From Pyxidicoccus parkwaysis (GTDB taxonomy: Bacteria > Myxococcota > Myxococcia > Myxococcales > Myxococcaceae): a stretch of DNA of 64,000 bases. Below are positions 46,275 to 54,747 of this stretch, piece after piece. A program made the translations under genes and the position numbers. How positions within the stretch are numbered: position 1 is the stretch's first letter; the number at the start of each line of letters is the position of its first letter. The notes beneath the pieces were generated by a model. The model was not told where the DNA came from. It worked only from the letters and a program-made list of their open reading frames with translations, and ran no database searches. Where the stretch lies: the NCBI RefSeq assembly GCF_017301735.1, contig NZ_CP071090.1:8112001-8176000 (forward strand), in the 5' to 3' direction.

Positions 46275-46718
46275 CTCCAGCGCTCGCGGCGTCACGACGC
46301 GCTTCTTGCCCTGGAACGTGAAGACCTCCCCTTCGTATCCAATGGCCGAGGGAGCCACCGGCAAGCGTCCATCATGGAAGTCCGGATGCGAGACACGCCC
46401 CACGTGCCACAGCTGCGCGAAGATGACTCCGCCCGCCGCGTGGACGGCCTCTGTCACCCTCCTCCAGCCCGCCACCTGCTCGGGCGAGTGCACGCCAGGC
46501 GTGCGGATGTAACCCACGCCCTGAGGGCTGACCTGGGTGGCCTCGGAGATGATGAGCCCCGCGGAGACGCGCTGCGCGTAGTAGGCCGCCGCCAGGGGGT
46601 TGGGCACATTGCCGTCGACCAGCGCCCGGCTGCGCGTCATGGGCGCCATCACCATCCGGTTCTTCAGTTCGAGACGGCCGAGACGAAAGGGAGACAGCAG
46701 CTTCGAGGTGTTTGGCAT
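45630..46718 (-). CDS. Old Yellow Enzyme-family ene-reductase (NemA/alkene reductase type)
   Basis: A 362-residue FMN-containing TIM barrel that uses NAD(P)H to reduce activated C=C bonds, and often nitro compounds. Motifs: LKNRMVMAPMTRSRA at the start, QLWHVGRVSHP, ELHGSNGYLLDQFLRDGSN (the His of the substrate-binding pair) and DAYGGSIENRARF. Length is normal. An AraC-type regulator is divergent with only 34 bases between the ATGs, so it probably controls this gene in response to an electrophile. A truncated copy lies about 8 kb away. Confidence 0.93.
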   Translation of the reverse strand: MPNTSKLLSPFRLGRLELKNRMVMAPMTRSRALVDGNVPNPLAAAYYAQRVSAGLIISEATQVSPQGVGYIRTPGVHSPEQVAGWRRVTEAVHAAGGVIFAQLWHVGRVSHPDFHDGRLPVAPSAIGYEGEVFTFQGKKRVVTPRALELEELPGIVEQFRRAAENAREAGFDGVELHGSNGYLLDQFLRDGSNQRTDAYGGSIENRARFPLEVARAVVGVWGAERVGYRLAPQSFPYAGVSDSTPAETFTYMARELNRLGLGYLHVTEAVSGQGVPGPEQRISPLLRKAFQGAFIVNGGYDAKTGESVIAQGEADLVAYGVPFLANPDLPERFQHEAPLNTVDASTFFTGEEKGYTDYPTLR

Positions 46719-46752
46719 GGCCTGGAAATGCCGGGGTCGCTATGGACGTGCC

Positions 46753-47838
46753 ATGTCATCCAGTCCAAAAGAATTTGCAGGGCGTCTAGAGCCGCAGGAC
46801 GAGCAGGGCTCGGATGTCCTCGCCGACGTGCTGGACTCGATGCGCCTGTCGACCATCATGTATGGCCGCTTCGAGCTGAATGCGCCCTGGGGCATCCGGT
46901 TCTGTGAGAGGCCCGCCGCGCACCTGGTCCTGCTCGCGCGCGGAAGCGCTCGCCTGGAGGTCGAAGGCATCGAGGGAGCAGTCACCCTGTCGGCCGGAGA
47001 CCTGGCCCTGCTTCCACACGGCGCGAGCCACACGCTCCGCGACGCGGAAGGAAGTCCGCTCCACCTGCTGGGACACGGTGACTGCAAGCGGGTCCGGGCA
47101 CTGGGGCCAATACGGCTCGGAGGCGACGGCGAGCGCACCACCCTGGTCGCGGGCTCCTTCCGGCACGGTGCCGCCCCGCGCATGCTGCTGTTCGAGCGGC
47201 TCCCGCAGCTCGTCCACGTCGCCGCGGATGACCCGGCGATAGCCCCGTCGCTGGCGTCGACCGCGCAACTGCTCATCACCGAGAGCGCCTCGTCCAGCCC
47301 GGGGGCGACTGTCATCATGAGCCGGCTCGCGGACATCCTGCTCGCGCAGGCCCTTCGGGCGCACATCGCGACAGGTCAGTGCAATGAGCATGGACTGTGC
47401 GCGCTCACGGACCCCCAGATTGGAAAGGCCCTCTCGGTCATCCACGAGAGCCCCGCCGCTCCCTGGACTGTCGAGAGCCTCGCCTCGGCCGTCGCCCTCT
47501 CACGCTCCGGCTTCGCCGCCCGCTTCACCGCGCTCGTGGGAAAGCCTCCCCTGGAGTACCTCGCGCAGTGGCGGATGACGAAGGCCGCCCAGCTCCTTCG
47601 CGAGAGCGAGACTCCGTTGAGCGAGGTCGCGACGGCCATCGGCTACCAGAGCGAGGCCTCGTTCAATCGCGCCTTCAAACGCTGGGAGGGGAGCGCCCCG
47701 GGGACATACCGGCGCGAGCACCGCCGGGGAGGAGACAGGAGTGCCCCCGACAACGAAGCCCCTGGCAGTCACGGCATCCTCGGGGAGCTGAGCTCGAGTG
47801 GAGCCGGGGCTGGAAGAGGAGGGCCCGGTTCGCGGTGA
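46753..47838 (+). CDS. AraC-family transcriptional regulator
   Basis: A 361-residue regulator. The N-terminal cupin-like domain (about 30-210: APWGIRFCERPAAHLVLLARG) is of the AraC_binding_2/cupin_6 type and binds the inducer. The C-terminal AraC DNA-binding domain (about 235-335) has two helix-turn-helices: WTVESLASAVALSRSGFAARFT and PLSEVATAIGYQSEASFNRAFKRWEG. A low-complexity tail of about 30 residues follows. The ATG at 46753 is 34 bases from the divergent ene-reductase, its likely target. An ATG further upstream at 46600 lies inside the ene-reductase gene and is rejected. Confidence 0.9.
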   Translation: MSSSPKEFAGRLEPQDEQGSDVLADVLDSMRLSTIMYGRFELNAPWGIRFCERPAAHLVLLARGSARLEVEGIEGAVTLSAGDLALLPHGASHTLRDAEGSPLHLLGHGDCKRVRALGPIRLGGDGERTTLVAGSFRHGAAPRMLLFERLPQLVHVAADDPAIAPSLASTAQLLITESASSSPGATVIMSRLADILLAQALRAHIATGQCNEHGLCALTDPQIGKALSVIHESPAAPWTVESLASAVALSRSGFAARFTALVGKPPLEYLAQWRMTKAAQLLRESETPLSEVATAIGYQSEASFNRAFKRWEGSAPGTYRREHRRGGDRSAPDNEAPGSHGILGELSSSGAGAGRGGPGSR

Positions 47839-47896
47839 TGCCATTCAACGGCCTGGCCCGCCGCGGCGCTCGCCGCGGCGAAGACCTGGTAGACGC

Positions 47897-48652
47897 TCAG
47901 ACCTGGGCCTGGCCGCCGTCGGCGAAGAGCTCGGCGCCGTTGACGAAGCTCGAGTCGTCGGAGGCCAGGAAGACCGCCGCCTTGGCGATTTCGTCCGCCT
48001 CCCCCACCCGGCCCATCGGAATCTTCGAGGCGAGCATGTCGAGCAGTCCCTGCTGCTGCGCGGCGTCCGGCCCGGCGAGGTCGACCAGGCCCGGCGTGCG
48101 AGTGGCCCCAGGGCTCAGCACGTTGATGCGGATGCTCCGGCCCTTGAGGTCCAGAATCCAGTTGCGCGCGAAGCTGCGGACCGCCGCCTTGGTCGCCGCA
48201 TAGACGCTGAAGGCCGGGGTTCCCTCCGTGCCCGCGGTCGACCCCGTCAGGATGACCGAGGCGCCCTCGGCCAGCAGCGGCAGCGCCTTCTGCACCGTGA
48301 AGAGCACGCCCTTCACGTTGCGGCCGAACGTGTCATCGAACTGCTCCTCGGTGATGGCGCCGAGCGGCAGCATCGAACCGCCACCCGCGTTGGCGAAGAG
48401 CACGTCGATGCGGCCCTTCTCCTCACGCACCCGGGCGAACAGCCGGTCGAGGTCGGCCAGACTCGAGGCGTCGGCGCGCACACCCGTGCTGCTCTTGCCG
48501 AGCGCCGCCACCGCCGCGTCGAGCTCCGCCTGACGGCGGCCGGTGATGTAGACGTGCGCGCCCTCGGCCACGAACCGCCGGGCGGTCGCGAGGCCGATAC
48601 CGCTGGTGGCACCGGTGATGACCGCCACTTTTCCTTCGAGCTTGCGGGACAT
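47897..48652 (-). CDS. SDR-family oxidoreductase
   Basis: A 251-residue classical short-chain dehydrogenase. TGATSGIG is the cofactor loop (14-21), ANAGGG the structural motif, S138-region LTGSTAG and YAATK (Y161, K165) the catalytic residues; the C-terminus GAELFADGGQAQV is standard. Arg residues after the first beta strand (GRRQAELD) favour NADP(H). The start used gives the conserved MSRKLEGKVAVITG opening. The LysR-type gene upstream on the same strand, 151 bases away, may regulate it. Substrate unknown. Confidence 0.92.
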   Translation of the reverse strand: MSRKLEGKVAVITGATSGIGLATARRFVAEGAHVYITGRRQAELDAAVAALGKSSTGVRADASSLADLDRLFARVREEKGRIDVLFANAGGGSMLPLGAITEEQFDDTFGRNVKGVLFTVQKALPLLAEGASVILTGSTAGTEGTPAFSVYAATKAAVRSFARNWILDLKGRSIRINVLSPGATRTPGLVDLAGPDAAQQQGLLDMLASKIPMGRVGEADEIAKAAVFLASDDSSFVNGAELFADGGQAQV

Positions 48653-48803
48653 GATGGTCCTCCTGGGAGACGAGCCCTGCGTCGAGGCGCACCGGCTGTC
48701 TCCGTTGGTGTGAGCCATATGTAGCGGGACGCACGTGGCGCCGAAACCGCAAGGACCGCAAAGCATCATTGCAGAAATGGAGGGCCCACGAAGAAGGGCC
48801 GTG

Positions 48804-49721
48804 TCAGCGCGGCCAGCGCCACGTGGGCTTGGAGAGGTGCTCGGCGAAGAAGGCGGAGAGCGCCTCGACCTTGGCGGGGCGGACACCCGTGGCGGGCGTG
48901 ACGAAGTAGAGGCCGCCGGCCGGCAGGGGCCAGTCCTTCAGGAGCACTTCCATCCTTCCGTCACGGAGGTACTCGCTCGCCATGAACTCGGGCAGCTCTG
49001 CGATGGCGAGCCCCGCGAGCACGGTGGGCACCAGGGCATCCGCATTGGTGGCGCGCAGCCGGCCGGTGGGCACGACGCTCTCCTCCTGGCCCGCGGCGTT
49101 GACGAACCGCCAGGTATCGCTCCGCGCACGGTAGGCGTAGCCGAGGCAGTCCCGGCCCGTCAGGTCTCGAGGGTGCTTCGGCCGGCCGTGCCGCTCCAGG
49201 TACCGCGGCGCCGCGACGATGAAGCGTGAGACAGGGCAGAGCCGACGCGCGACCAGCGACGGGTCCAGCTGCGCCGAGATTCGCAGCGCCGCGTCGAAGC
49301 CCTGCCCCACGAGGTCCACGGCCTCGTCCGAGAGGTGCAGGTCCACCGACACCTCCGGATAGGCGCGGAAGAACTTCGGCATCAGCGGCGCCACCCAGCG
49401 CAGCCCGAAGGACATGGGCACCGCCAGGCGGATGAGGCCCCGCGGCTGGGAGGACTGCTCCCGCGCCGCGTGCTCCATGGCCTCGGCGTCGCGATAGAGG
49501 CGGCTGGCGTTCTCCGCCAACGTCCGTCCGAACGCCGTCAGCGCCAACCGCCGCGAGGTGCGGTTGAAGAGCCGTGCGCCGAGCCGCTCCTCCAGCCGAC
49601 TGACGCCACGCGAGACAGTCGCCACGGAAACGCCCAGGGCCCGCGCCGCCGCGGCGAACGAGCGCTCCTCAGCCACCTTGGCGAACATCGCCAGCCCTTC
49701 GAAGTCCGGCAGTCTCGACAT
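48804..49721 (-). CDS. LysR-family transcriptional regulator
   Basis: A 305-residue regulator. The N-terminal winged helix-turn-helix (FAKVAEERSFAAAARALGVSVATVSRGVSRLEERLGARLFNRTSRR) is followed by a type-2 periplasmic-binding-like effector domain (about 92-300; SQPRGLIRLAVPMSFG opening). It belongs to the CrgA/AphB-like branch by the RGLIRLA junction. The ATG at 49721 is preferred over an upstream TTG. It lies upstream of the SDR gene on the same strand and is divergent from a histidine kinase gene 49 bases away; either could be its target. Confidence 0.93.
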   Translation of the reverse strand: MSRLPDFEGLAMFAKVAEERSFAAAARALGVSVATVSRGVSRLEERLGARLFNRTSRRLALTAFGRTLAENASRLYRDAEAMEHAAREQSSQPRGLIRLAVPMSFGLRWVAPLMPKFFRAYPEVSVDLHLSDEAVDLVGQGFDAALRISAQLDPSLVARRLCPVSRFIVAAPRYLERHGRPKHPRDLTGRDCLGYAYRARSDTWRFVNAAGQEESVVPTGRLRATNADALVPTVLAGLAIAELPEFMASEYLRDGRMEVLLKDWPLPAGGLYFVTPATGVRPAKVEALSAFFAEHLSKPTWRWPR

Positions 49722-49770
49722 CGGCAACCTTTCACTCCCCGACGCTCGCTTCCAGCCTCACTCTCCTCTC

Positions 49771-51447
49771 ATGGGTTGGATGCGGAAGCTATGGACGCGC
49801 AGGATTCTGGACTGCCTCGTCGTCGGCATCCCATTCGAGGTCCTGACCTCCATCTGCTACGCCAAGCTCCTTCCCCTGTCGACCTGGCGAGCCACCGAGG
49901 CCTATGTCGCGGTCGCCCTGGTCGTCTTCTCCTGTGAGGCGCTCGTGCTGGCCCTGCTGCTCCGGTGGGCGCTGCAGCCGGTGGACCGCTGGCGGAGCGT
50001 CCGAGGGACTCGCGACGAGACGGATGCGGTCATCCATGAGGCCCTGGGGCGCGCCTACTACACCCCCAGGTGGTTCACCGTGGCGTGGTCGTGCTCCTGG
50101 GCCATCGCCCTGTCGAGCCTGGCAGCCTTGCTGGCGCTGCTTCTGCCGGAGCGGGTGCACCTGGGGGAACGAGAGCTGCTGCTCACCGGGCTCATCATCC
50201 TCGCGACGGTTTCGGCCAAGCTCGTCGTCGCGACTCCCCTGTTCATCTGGCGACTCGCGCCCACCACCCGGGAGCTCTCGCTCGTCGCCCGTCAGCGGCA
50301 CCTGCTCACCCAGCCCCGCCTCATCTCCTTCCGGAGAAGGCTGCTGGTCTTCACCTCCTGCCTCGCGCTGACGCCGACGTGTTGGATGGCCTGCGCGTTC
50401 CTTGCGCCCTCGCCAACCCCCGGCACGATGTTCCTCTTCACCTTCACCGCGCTGGTCTGGGCCCCCATGAGTGCGTTCCTCGTCACCAAGGCCGTGTCCG
50501 GGCAGGTCAACGCCATCCGGAAGGCCGTGGACGGCGTGGTCGAGCGCTCGTCCACCCTGGACGTGGAATACATCCCCGTGCAGCAGCCCGACACCCTCGG
50601 AGACCTTGCCGAGGGCATCAACTGCATGGTGGACCAGCTCAACGCGAGCGCCAGGGCCAACCACGAGCAGATGGTGGAATTGGACAGGCTCTACCGTCAG
50701 GCCTCGGAAGCGCTGCGGCTCCGAGACGAGTTCCTCCTGGTGGCTTCCCATGAGCTGAGGACGCCCCTGACGTCCCTCTCGCTGACCCTGGGGACGATGG
50801 AGCGCAAGCGCCAATCGGGGAGGGAGGCGTCGAAAGAACATCTCCATCGCGCCCGGCGCCAGGTCACCAACCTCACCGGCCTGGTCGACGACCTCCTGGA
50901 TGTCGGCCGAATCCGGAGTGGGCACCTGGAGCTGCAGCAAGCCCCTGTCTCCCTGGGCTCGCTCCTTGCCGAGACCATCGCGAGCCTCCGCCCCCTCTCT
51001 CCTCGTCACCACCTCACCCTGGAGCTTCCGCAGGGGGAGACCCTCGTGAAGGGAGATGAAACGCGGCTGACGCAGGTCTTCAACAACCTCCTGGACAACG
51101 CCATCAAATACAGTCCCGAGGGCGGAGTCGTCGCGGTGAAGCTCACGCGCGGCGAGGGAGAGGCCCGCGTGTCCGTCTCGGATGAGGGAGTCGGCATTCC
51201 CGCCGAGCAGCTTCCCGAGCTCTTCGAGCGTTTCTTCCGCGCCCACACCACTTCGGCGAAGAGCTTTGGAGGACTGGGGCTCGGGCTCTACATCACCCGG
51301 AATCTGGTGGAGCGGCACGGCGGGCGTATCGACGTGCGGAGCGAAGTGGACCGGGGCACCACCTTCGTCGTGATGCTCCCCGAGCTGCGCGAGGCCCAGC
51401 GGGAGGTGGCGTTCCCACCGCAGCAGGAAGCCCCTGGCGAAGTGTAA
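49771..51447 (+). CDS. membrane sensor histidine kinase
   Basis: A 558-residue kinase. Two pairs of membrane segments (about 20-65, 105-125, 140-160 and 200-255) carry a short sensor region; a HAMP-like linker (TKAVSGQVNAIRKAVDGVVERSS to 300) leads to the HisKA domain with H327 (VASHELRTP), and the ATPase domain has NNLLDNAIKYS, DEGVGIP and GLGLGLYITRNL. No response regulator is adjacent, so it is an orphan here. The start at 49771 begins just before the first membrane segment. Confidence 0.88.
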   Translation: MGWMRKLWTRRILDCLVVGIPFEVLTSICYAKLLPLSTWRATEAYVAVALVVFSCEALVLALLLRWALQPVDRWRSVRGTRDETDAVIHEALGRAYYTPRWFTVAWSCSWAIALSSLAALLALLLPERVHLGERELLLTGLIILATVSAKLVVATPLFIWRLAPTTRELSLVARQRHLLTQPRLISFRRRLLVFTSCLALTPTCWMACAFLAPSPTPGTMFLFTFTALVWAPMSAFLVTKAVSGQVNAIRKAVDGVVERSSTLDVEYIPVQQPDTLGDLAEGINCMVDQLNASARANHEQMVELDRLYRQASEALRLRDEFLLVASHELRTPLTSLSLTLGTMERKRQSGREASKEHLHRARRQVTNLTGLVDDLLDVGRIRSGHLELQQAPVSLGSLLAETIASLRPLSPRHHLTLELPQGETLVKGDETRLTQVFNNLLDNAIKYSPEGGVVAVKLTRGEGEARVSVSDEGVGIPAEQLPELFERFFRAHTTSAKSFGGLGLGLYITRNLVERHGGRIDVRSEVDRGTTFVVMLPELREAQREVAFPPQQEAPGEV

Positions 51448-51456
51448 AGCCAACCC

Positions 51457-51488
51457 GCGGGGGCACCACGGCACCGCGGTGCCCCCGC
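51457..51488. terminator. bidirectional terminator between convergent genes
   Basis: An 11-bp perfect stem GCGGGGGCACC/GGTGCCCCCGC with a 10-base loop lies 10 bases after both stops. No T tract on either strand. Confidence 0.6.
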
Positions 51489-51497
51489 AACATGTCG

Positions 51498-54044
51498 TCA
51501 GTTCGGGACGTCGGTGATGACGATGTCATCCAGATACAGGCTGTCGCCCGCGCCACCCGAGCTGCTGTAGGCCTCCAGATAGACATTGGACGCACCCGAG
51601 GGAGCCGTCACATTCGCCGCTGCCTGCTGCCATCCGGTAGTCAGCCCATTGAGTGTCACCAGGTCCGTCTGGACGAGCGCCTGGCTCCCGTTGAACCACT
51701 TCACACGCAGCGTGACGGTCGAGATGGCACCGGCCCCCTGCTTCGCCATGTAGCTGATGCGCTTGTTTCCCGCCGTGGTGGCGAAACCGGGCCAGTTCGC
51801 CAACTGCACGCCCCAGCCCCACGGGTCCGTCACATTCACCCGCAGGCTGCCCGCGCCGCGATACGCGGCCTGCGTCGAAGCGGAGACCCCGGCATTGTAC
51901 CAGGACTGCCATTGGCCGGCGGAGCCCTCACCGCCCGCACTGCCCGCGTCGAGCGCGTTGGGCGCATCCCCCACGACCACGTCATCGAGATAGAAGTAAT
52001 CCCCCGCGAGCCCCGAGCCCGTCAGGTAGACCAGCACCGTGCTCGCCCCCGCCGGCGCGTCCACCACCGCGGCCACCCGCTGCCACGTCGGAGTCAAAAC
52101 AGGCAGCGTCACCTCGTGCGTCTGGAGGACCGCGTTGCCGGCACTCAGCCACTTCACGGTCATCTTGGGCGCCAACCCACTCCCCGCCCCCAGCTTGCCC
52201 CACAGGCCAATCGTCTTGACGCCCGGAGCCGTGGTGAAGCCCGGCCAGTTGGAGAGCTGCACGCCCCAGCCCCACGCCGCCGTCACGTCGACCCGGAGGC
52301 TGTGCGTCCCGGAATGCGCCTCGGCCGAGGTCTGCGCCACCGTCGTGGAGTACCAGTCCTGCCACCGGCCGCTGGAGCCCTCCAGGGTCGCCGTGTCCGC
52401 ATCCAGGTCATTGCCGGAGGAAGGCCCCGGACCGGGAGGCGGCCCGCCCGTGTCACCTTCAATCGTGCTTCCGACTTCCTGGCTGTAGGGCGCCGCCCGC
52501 CACGCGCTGAAGCTCACCGTCTCGCCGAACCCCTTGGCGAAGCGCCAGCCGCCAAAGTACTTGTTGTCGTGAAACACATTGCCGTTGTTGAACATGACAT
52601 CGTTCTGCACCCCGGAAACCGTATAGGGAGACCAGGGCATGTTGTCCGCCCCGGTGGCGTAGAGCGCCTGCACGCCGCAGTACGTTCCGGCACACGGCAC
52701 GACGGTGGGGTCGAAGCGGAACTCGTTGTCGTTCACCTCGATGTTCTTCGAGTGCCAGCGGCAGTCCGTCTTGTACGGCTCGCTGGCCACCAGCGTGTAG
52801 CAGGGGTGCGTGTTGCTGATGGGGTTGGGGTACTCGTAGTTGCGCGGCGTTTCCGGAAGCAGCGTCGGGGTGACAAAGGGCGTGCAATAGCCCTTGCTGG
52901 TGTTGCCATTGGAGTTACAGAAGCGGTTGGCGTTCTCGTAGATGGAAACGCCCGAGAAGTTGTCCTCGAAGGAGTTGTCGTACACCCGAATCTTCGCCGC
53001 CCCGCTGACAGTCGAGGCCAGCCGCGCGTCACCTCCCGACTCGGACAGGTAGATGGCCGGACCAGGCGAGCCCTGGTTCCGGGTGCCGCTCACCCAGGCG
53101 TTGCGACGGAAGGTGTTGTTGCGGATGGTGGCGTTGTAGCTGATCTCGTACCAGATACCCTCGCCGTCGTTGCTCTCGATGAAGTTGCCTTCGAAGAGGA
53201 AGTCGATGTTGTTGGTGTCCGCCCACAACCCCGTCCCCCGGTTGTCGTGCACCCAGTTGTTGGACACCTGCGCGCCGCGCACGTCCCAGAACTTGCCGCC
53301 GCCGGTGCAGCCGCAACCCTCGATGCGGCTCTCCCAGTCATCGGTGTTGTTGCCGGTGATTTCGTTGTGGTCCAGGACGATGTTCTTGATGGCGGAGTCG
53401 CCCTCGACGGGCGGCTTGAACATGCTGAAGCCGTACTGCCCGTTGTCCTTCAGGCAGTTGTAGCGGACGACGTTGCCGGTGCCCAGGAAGACACCCGCGC
53501 CGTCATTGCCGGAGATGGTGTTGTACTCAATCCGCCAGCCCGCGCCGGAGTCGTGGTTCACCACGCCTTCGTTGTTGTTATCCAGCCCCCGGCCGAAGTT
53601 CCGGATGGTCAGGTACTGGATGGTGACGTTCGGGACATCCCCCGTGAAGGCATACAGGTTGAGGTGCTGCCCGTCGATGATGGCGCCCGGCGCGCCGAGG
53701 TAGGTGGTATTCGCGCGAGCGACAATCTGGCCAAAGACGTCATTGGCCAGGGTGTGCACGCCCGGCGCGAACCAGAACGTCGCGCCTGGTTGGTTGAAGT
53801 TGAAGCCGCTGTTGTCGCCGGCCGGAACCGTCACCGCCCCTCCGGGGGCGACACTCGGGCCGCTCAGGAGCGCGGTATTGCCGCAGATCGAGGCTGGCGG
53901 CGTCGTGGGCCAGGGCGGCGTCTCCACCAGTTCCTTCCCGAACCCCTGGGCCGGCAGCGCCAGGCCGGCGAGGAGGAACCCGCGCAGAAACATGCGTTGT
54001 ATTGTCGAGATGCGCTCTTCCCGGGTCGAATATGGGATTTGCAT
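51498..54044 (-). CDS. secreted right-handed beta-helix protein with two C-terminal jelly-roll-like modules
   Basis: An 848-residue exported protein. A Sec signal (FLRGFLLAGLALPAQG) is followed by a parallel beta-helix region (about 60-500) with repeated N-x-I/V-x-x-N-x-I patterns such as NVTIQYLTIRNFGRG and ATIRNNTFRRNAW, typical of polysaccharide lyases, epimerases and tailspike-like enzymes. A Pro/Gly linker leads to two tandem modules of about 140 residues, each with WGWGVQL(S/A)NWPGF and ending YLDD(V/I)V(V/I), like CenC-type carbohydrate-binding modules. A polysaccharide substrate is likely; catalytic residues could not be placed. Starts at 54044 or 53993 (closer to the signal) are both possible. 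Confidence 0.85.
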   Translation of the reverse strand: MQIPYSTREERISTIQRMFLRGFLLAGLALPAQGFGKELVETPPWPTTPPASICGNTALLSGPSVAPGGAVTVPAGDNSGFNFNQPGATFWFAPGVHTLANDVFGQIVARANTTYLGAPGAIIDGQHLNLYAFTGDVPNVTIQYLTIRNFGRGLDNNNEGVVNHDSGAGWRIEYNTISGNDGAGVFLGTGNVVRYNCLKDNGQYGFSMFKPPVEGDSAIKNIVLDHNEITGNNTDDWESRIEGCGCTGGGKFWDVRGAQVSNNWVHDNRGTGLWADTNNIDFLFEGNFIESNDGEGIWYEISYNATIRNNTFRRNAWVSGTRNQGSPGPAIYLSESGGDARLASTVSGAAKIRVYDNSFEDNFSGVSIYENANRFCNSNGNTSKGYCTPFVTPTLLPETPRNYEYPNPISNTHPCYTLVASEPYKTDCRWHSKNIEVNDNEFRFDPTVVPCAGTYCGVQALYATGADNMPWSPYTVSGVQNDVMFNNGNVFHDNKYFGGWRFAKGFGETVSFSAWRAAPYSQEVGSTIEGDTGGPPPGPGPSSGNDLDADTATLEGSSGRWQDWYSTTVAQTSAEAHSGTHSLRVDVTAAWGWGVQLSNWPGFTTAPGVKTIGLWGKLGAGSGLAPKMTVKWLSAGNAVLQTHEVTLPVLTPTWQRVAAVVDAPAGASTVLVYLTGSGLAGDYFYLDDVVVGDAPNALDAGSAGGEGSAGQWQSWYNAGVSASTQAAYRGAGSLRVNVTDPWGWGVQLANWPGFATTAGNKRISYMAKQGAGAISTVTLRVKWFNGSQALVQTDLVTLNGLTTGWQQAAANVTAPSGASNVYLEAYSSSGGAGDSLYLDDIVITDVPN

Positions 54045-54222
54045 GCTCGCGAGGCTGTCATGTCTAAAACATGCAGGTCAACGCCTGTATTCAGCGCAGC
54101 CGCAGTGACACTTTTCCCTCTCGCTGAAATCACTTGCAACTTCGAGGACACATCCCTGGGGTCGTCTTCTCGTAAAACTGTATCAACCCCAGACATCCTG
54201 TCGTGGCACGAAGGTCTCACCT
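54045..54222. promoter_or_regulatory. AT-richer upstream region of the beta-helix gene
   Basis: This stretch of about 180 bases has clearly lower GC than both flanks. On the minus strand a TTGACC precedes TTTTAGAC; an imperfect CATG-TCTAAAA-CATG repeat overlaps it. It probably carries the promoter of the beta-helix gene, but exact elements are unsure. Confidence 0.3.
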
Positions 54223-54636
54223 TCAGTGCGTGCCGCTCTTGTCCGAGGCGTCCGCCTTCGCTCCGTGGTGGTGGCGCTTCTCGGCGCCCTTGTGCGTACG
54301 CTTGAACTGGCGAGCAAGCTCCGCGATCTCTTCATCGCTCGCGTCTTCGAGGTCGGCGAAGATGTCGCGGGCACGGGCCTGCACCCGAATCAGCTCATCC
54401 AGCTTCAGGTGGAGCGCCTTCGCATCCCGGTTCTGGGTCGCCTGGATGAGGAACACCATCAGGAAGGTGATGATGGTGGTGGACGTGTTGATGACCAGTT
54501 GCCACGCGTCACTGAAGTGGAACAACGGGCCGGTCACCGCCCAGAGCAGGACGACCACCATGGCGCTCACGAAGGCGCGCGAGGTGCCAACATGCTCGGA
54601 AGCGGCATGTGCGAATCTGTTGAATCGGTCGCTCAT
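54223..54636 (-). CDS. low-affinity iron permease-family small membrane protein
   Basis: A 137-residue protein with two membrane segments (RAFVSAMVVVLLWAVTGPLF and WQLVINTSTTIITFLMVFLIQ) followed by the conserved QATQNRDAKALHLKLDELIR, characteristic of the family named for a yeast Fe(II) permease; transport by the short bacterial members is unproven. The C-terminal tail is charged and His/Lys-rich (KRHHHGAK). The ATG at 54636 begins the conserved MSDRFNRFAH start; the upstream ATG at 54654 adds six residues. Confidence 0.88.
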   Translation of the reverse strand: MSDRFNRFAHAASEHVGTSRAFVSAMVVVLLWAVTGPLFHFSDAWQLVINTSTTIITFLMVFLIQATQNRDAKALHLKLDELIRVQARARDIFADLEDASDEEIAELARQFKRTHKGAEKRHHHGAKADASDKSGTH

Positions 54637-54747
54637 TCCTTTGCATGTAGGCATGAATGCGAGAACCGGCTCGGCCGGCAGGTCCCAGAACCCGCCGTCC
54701 GGACGGGCGCCCGGTAGCTCGCTCGCTCAACGCGACAACGGCGTGCC

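Noticed and set aside
51492..54305. A 937-codon plus-strand frame
   Set aside because: Antisense to the beta-helix gene; Val/Arg-rich with no domain, no signal and no ribosome site.
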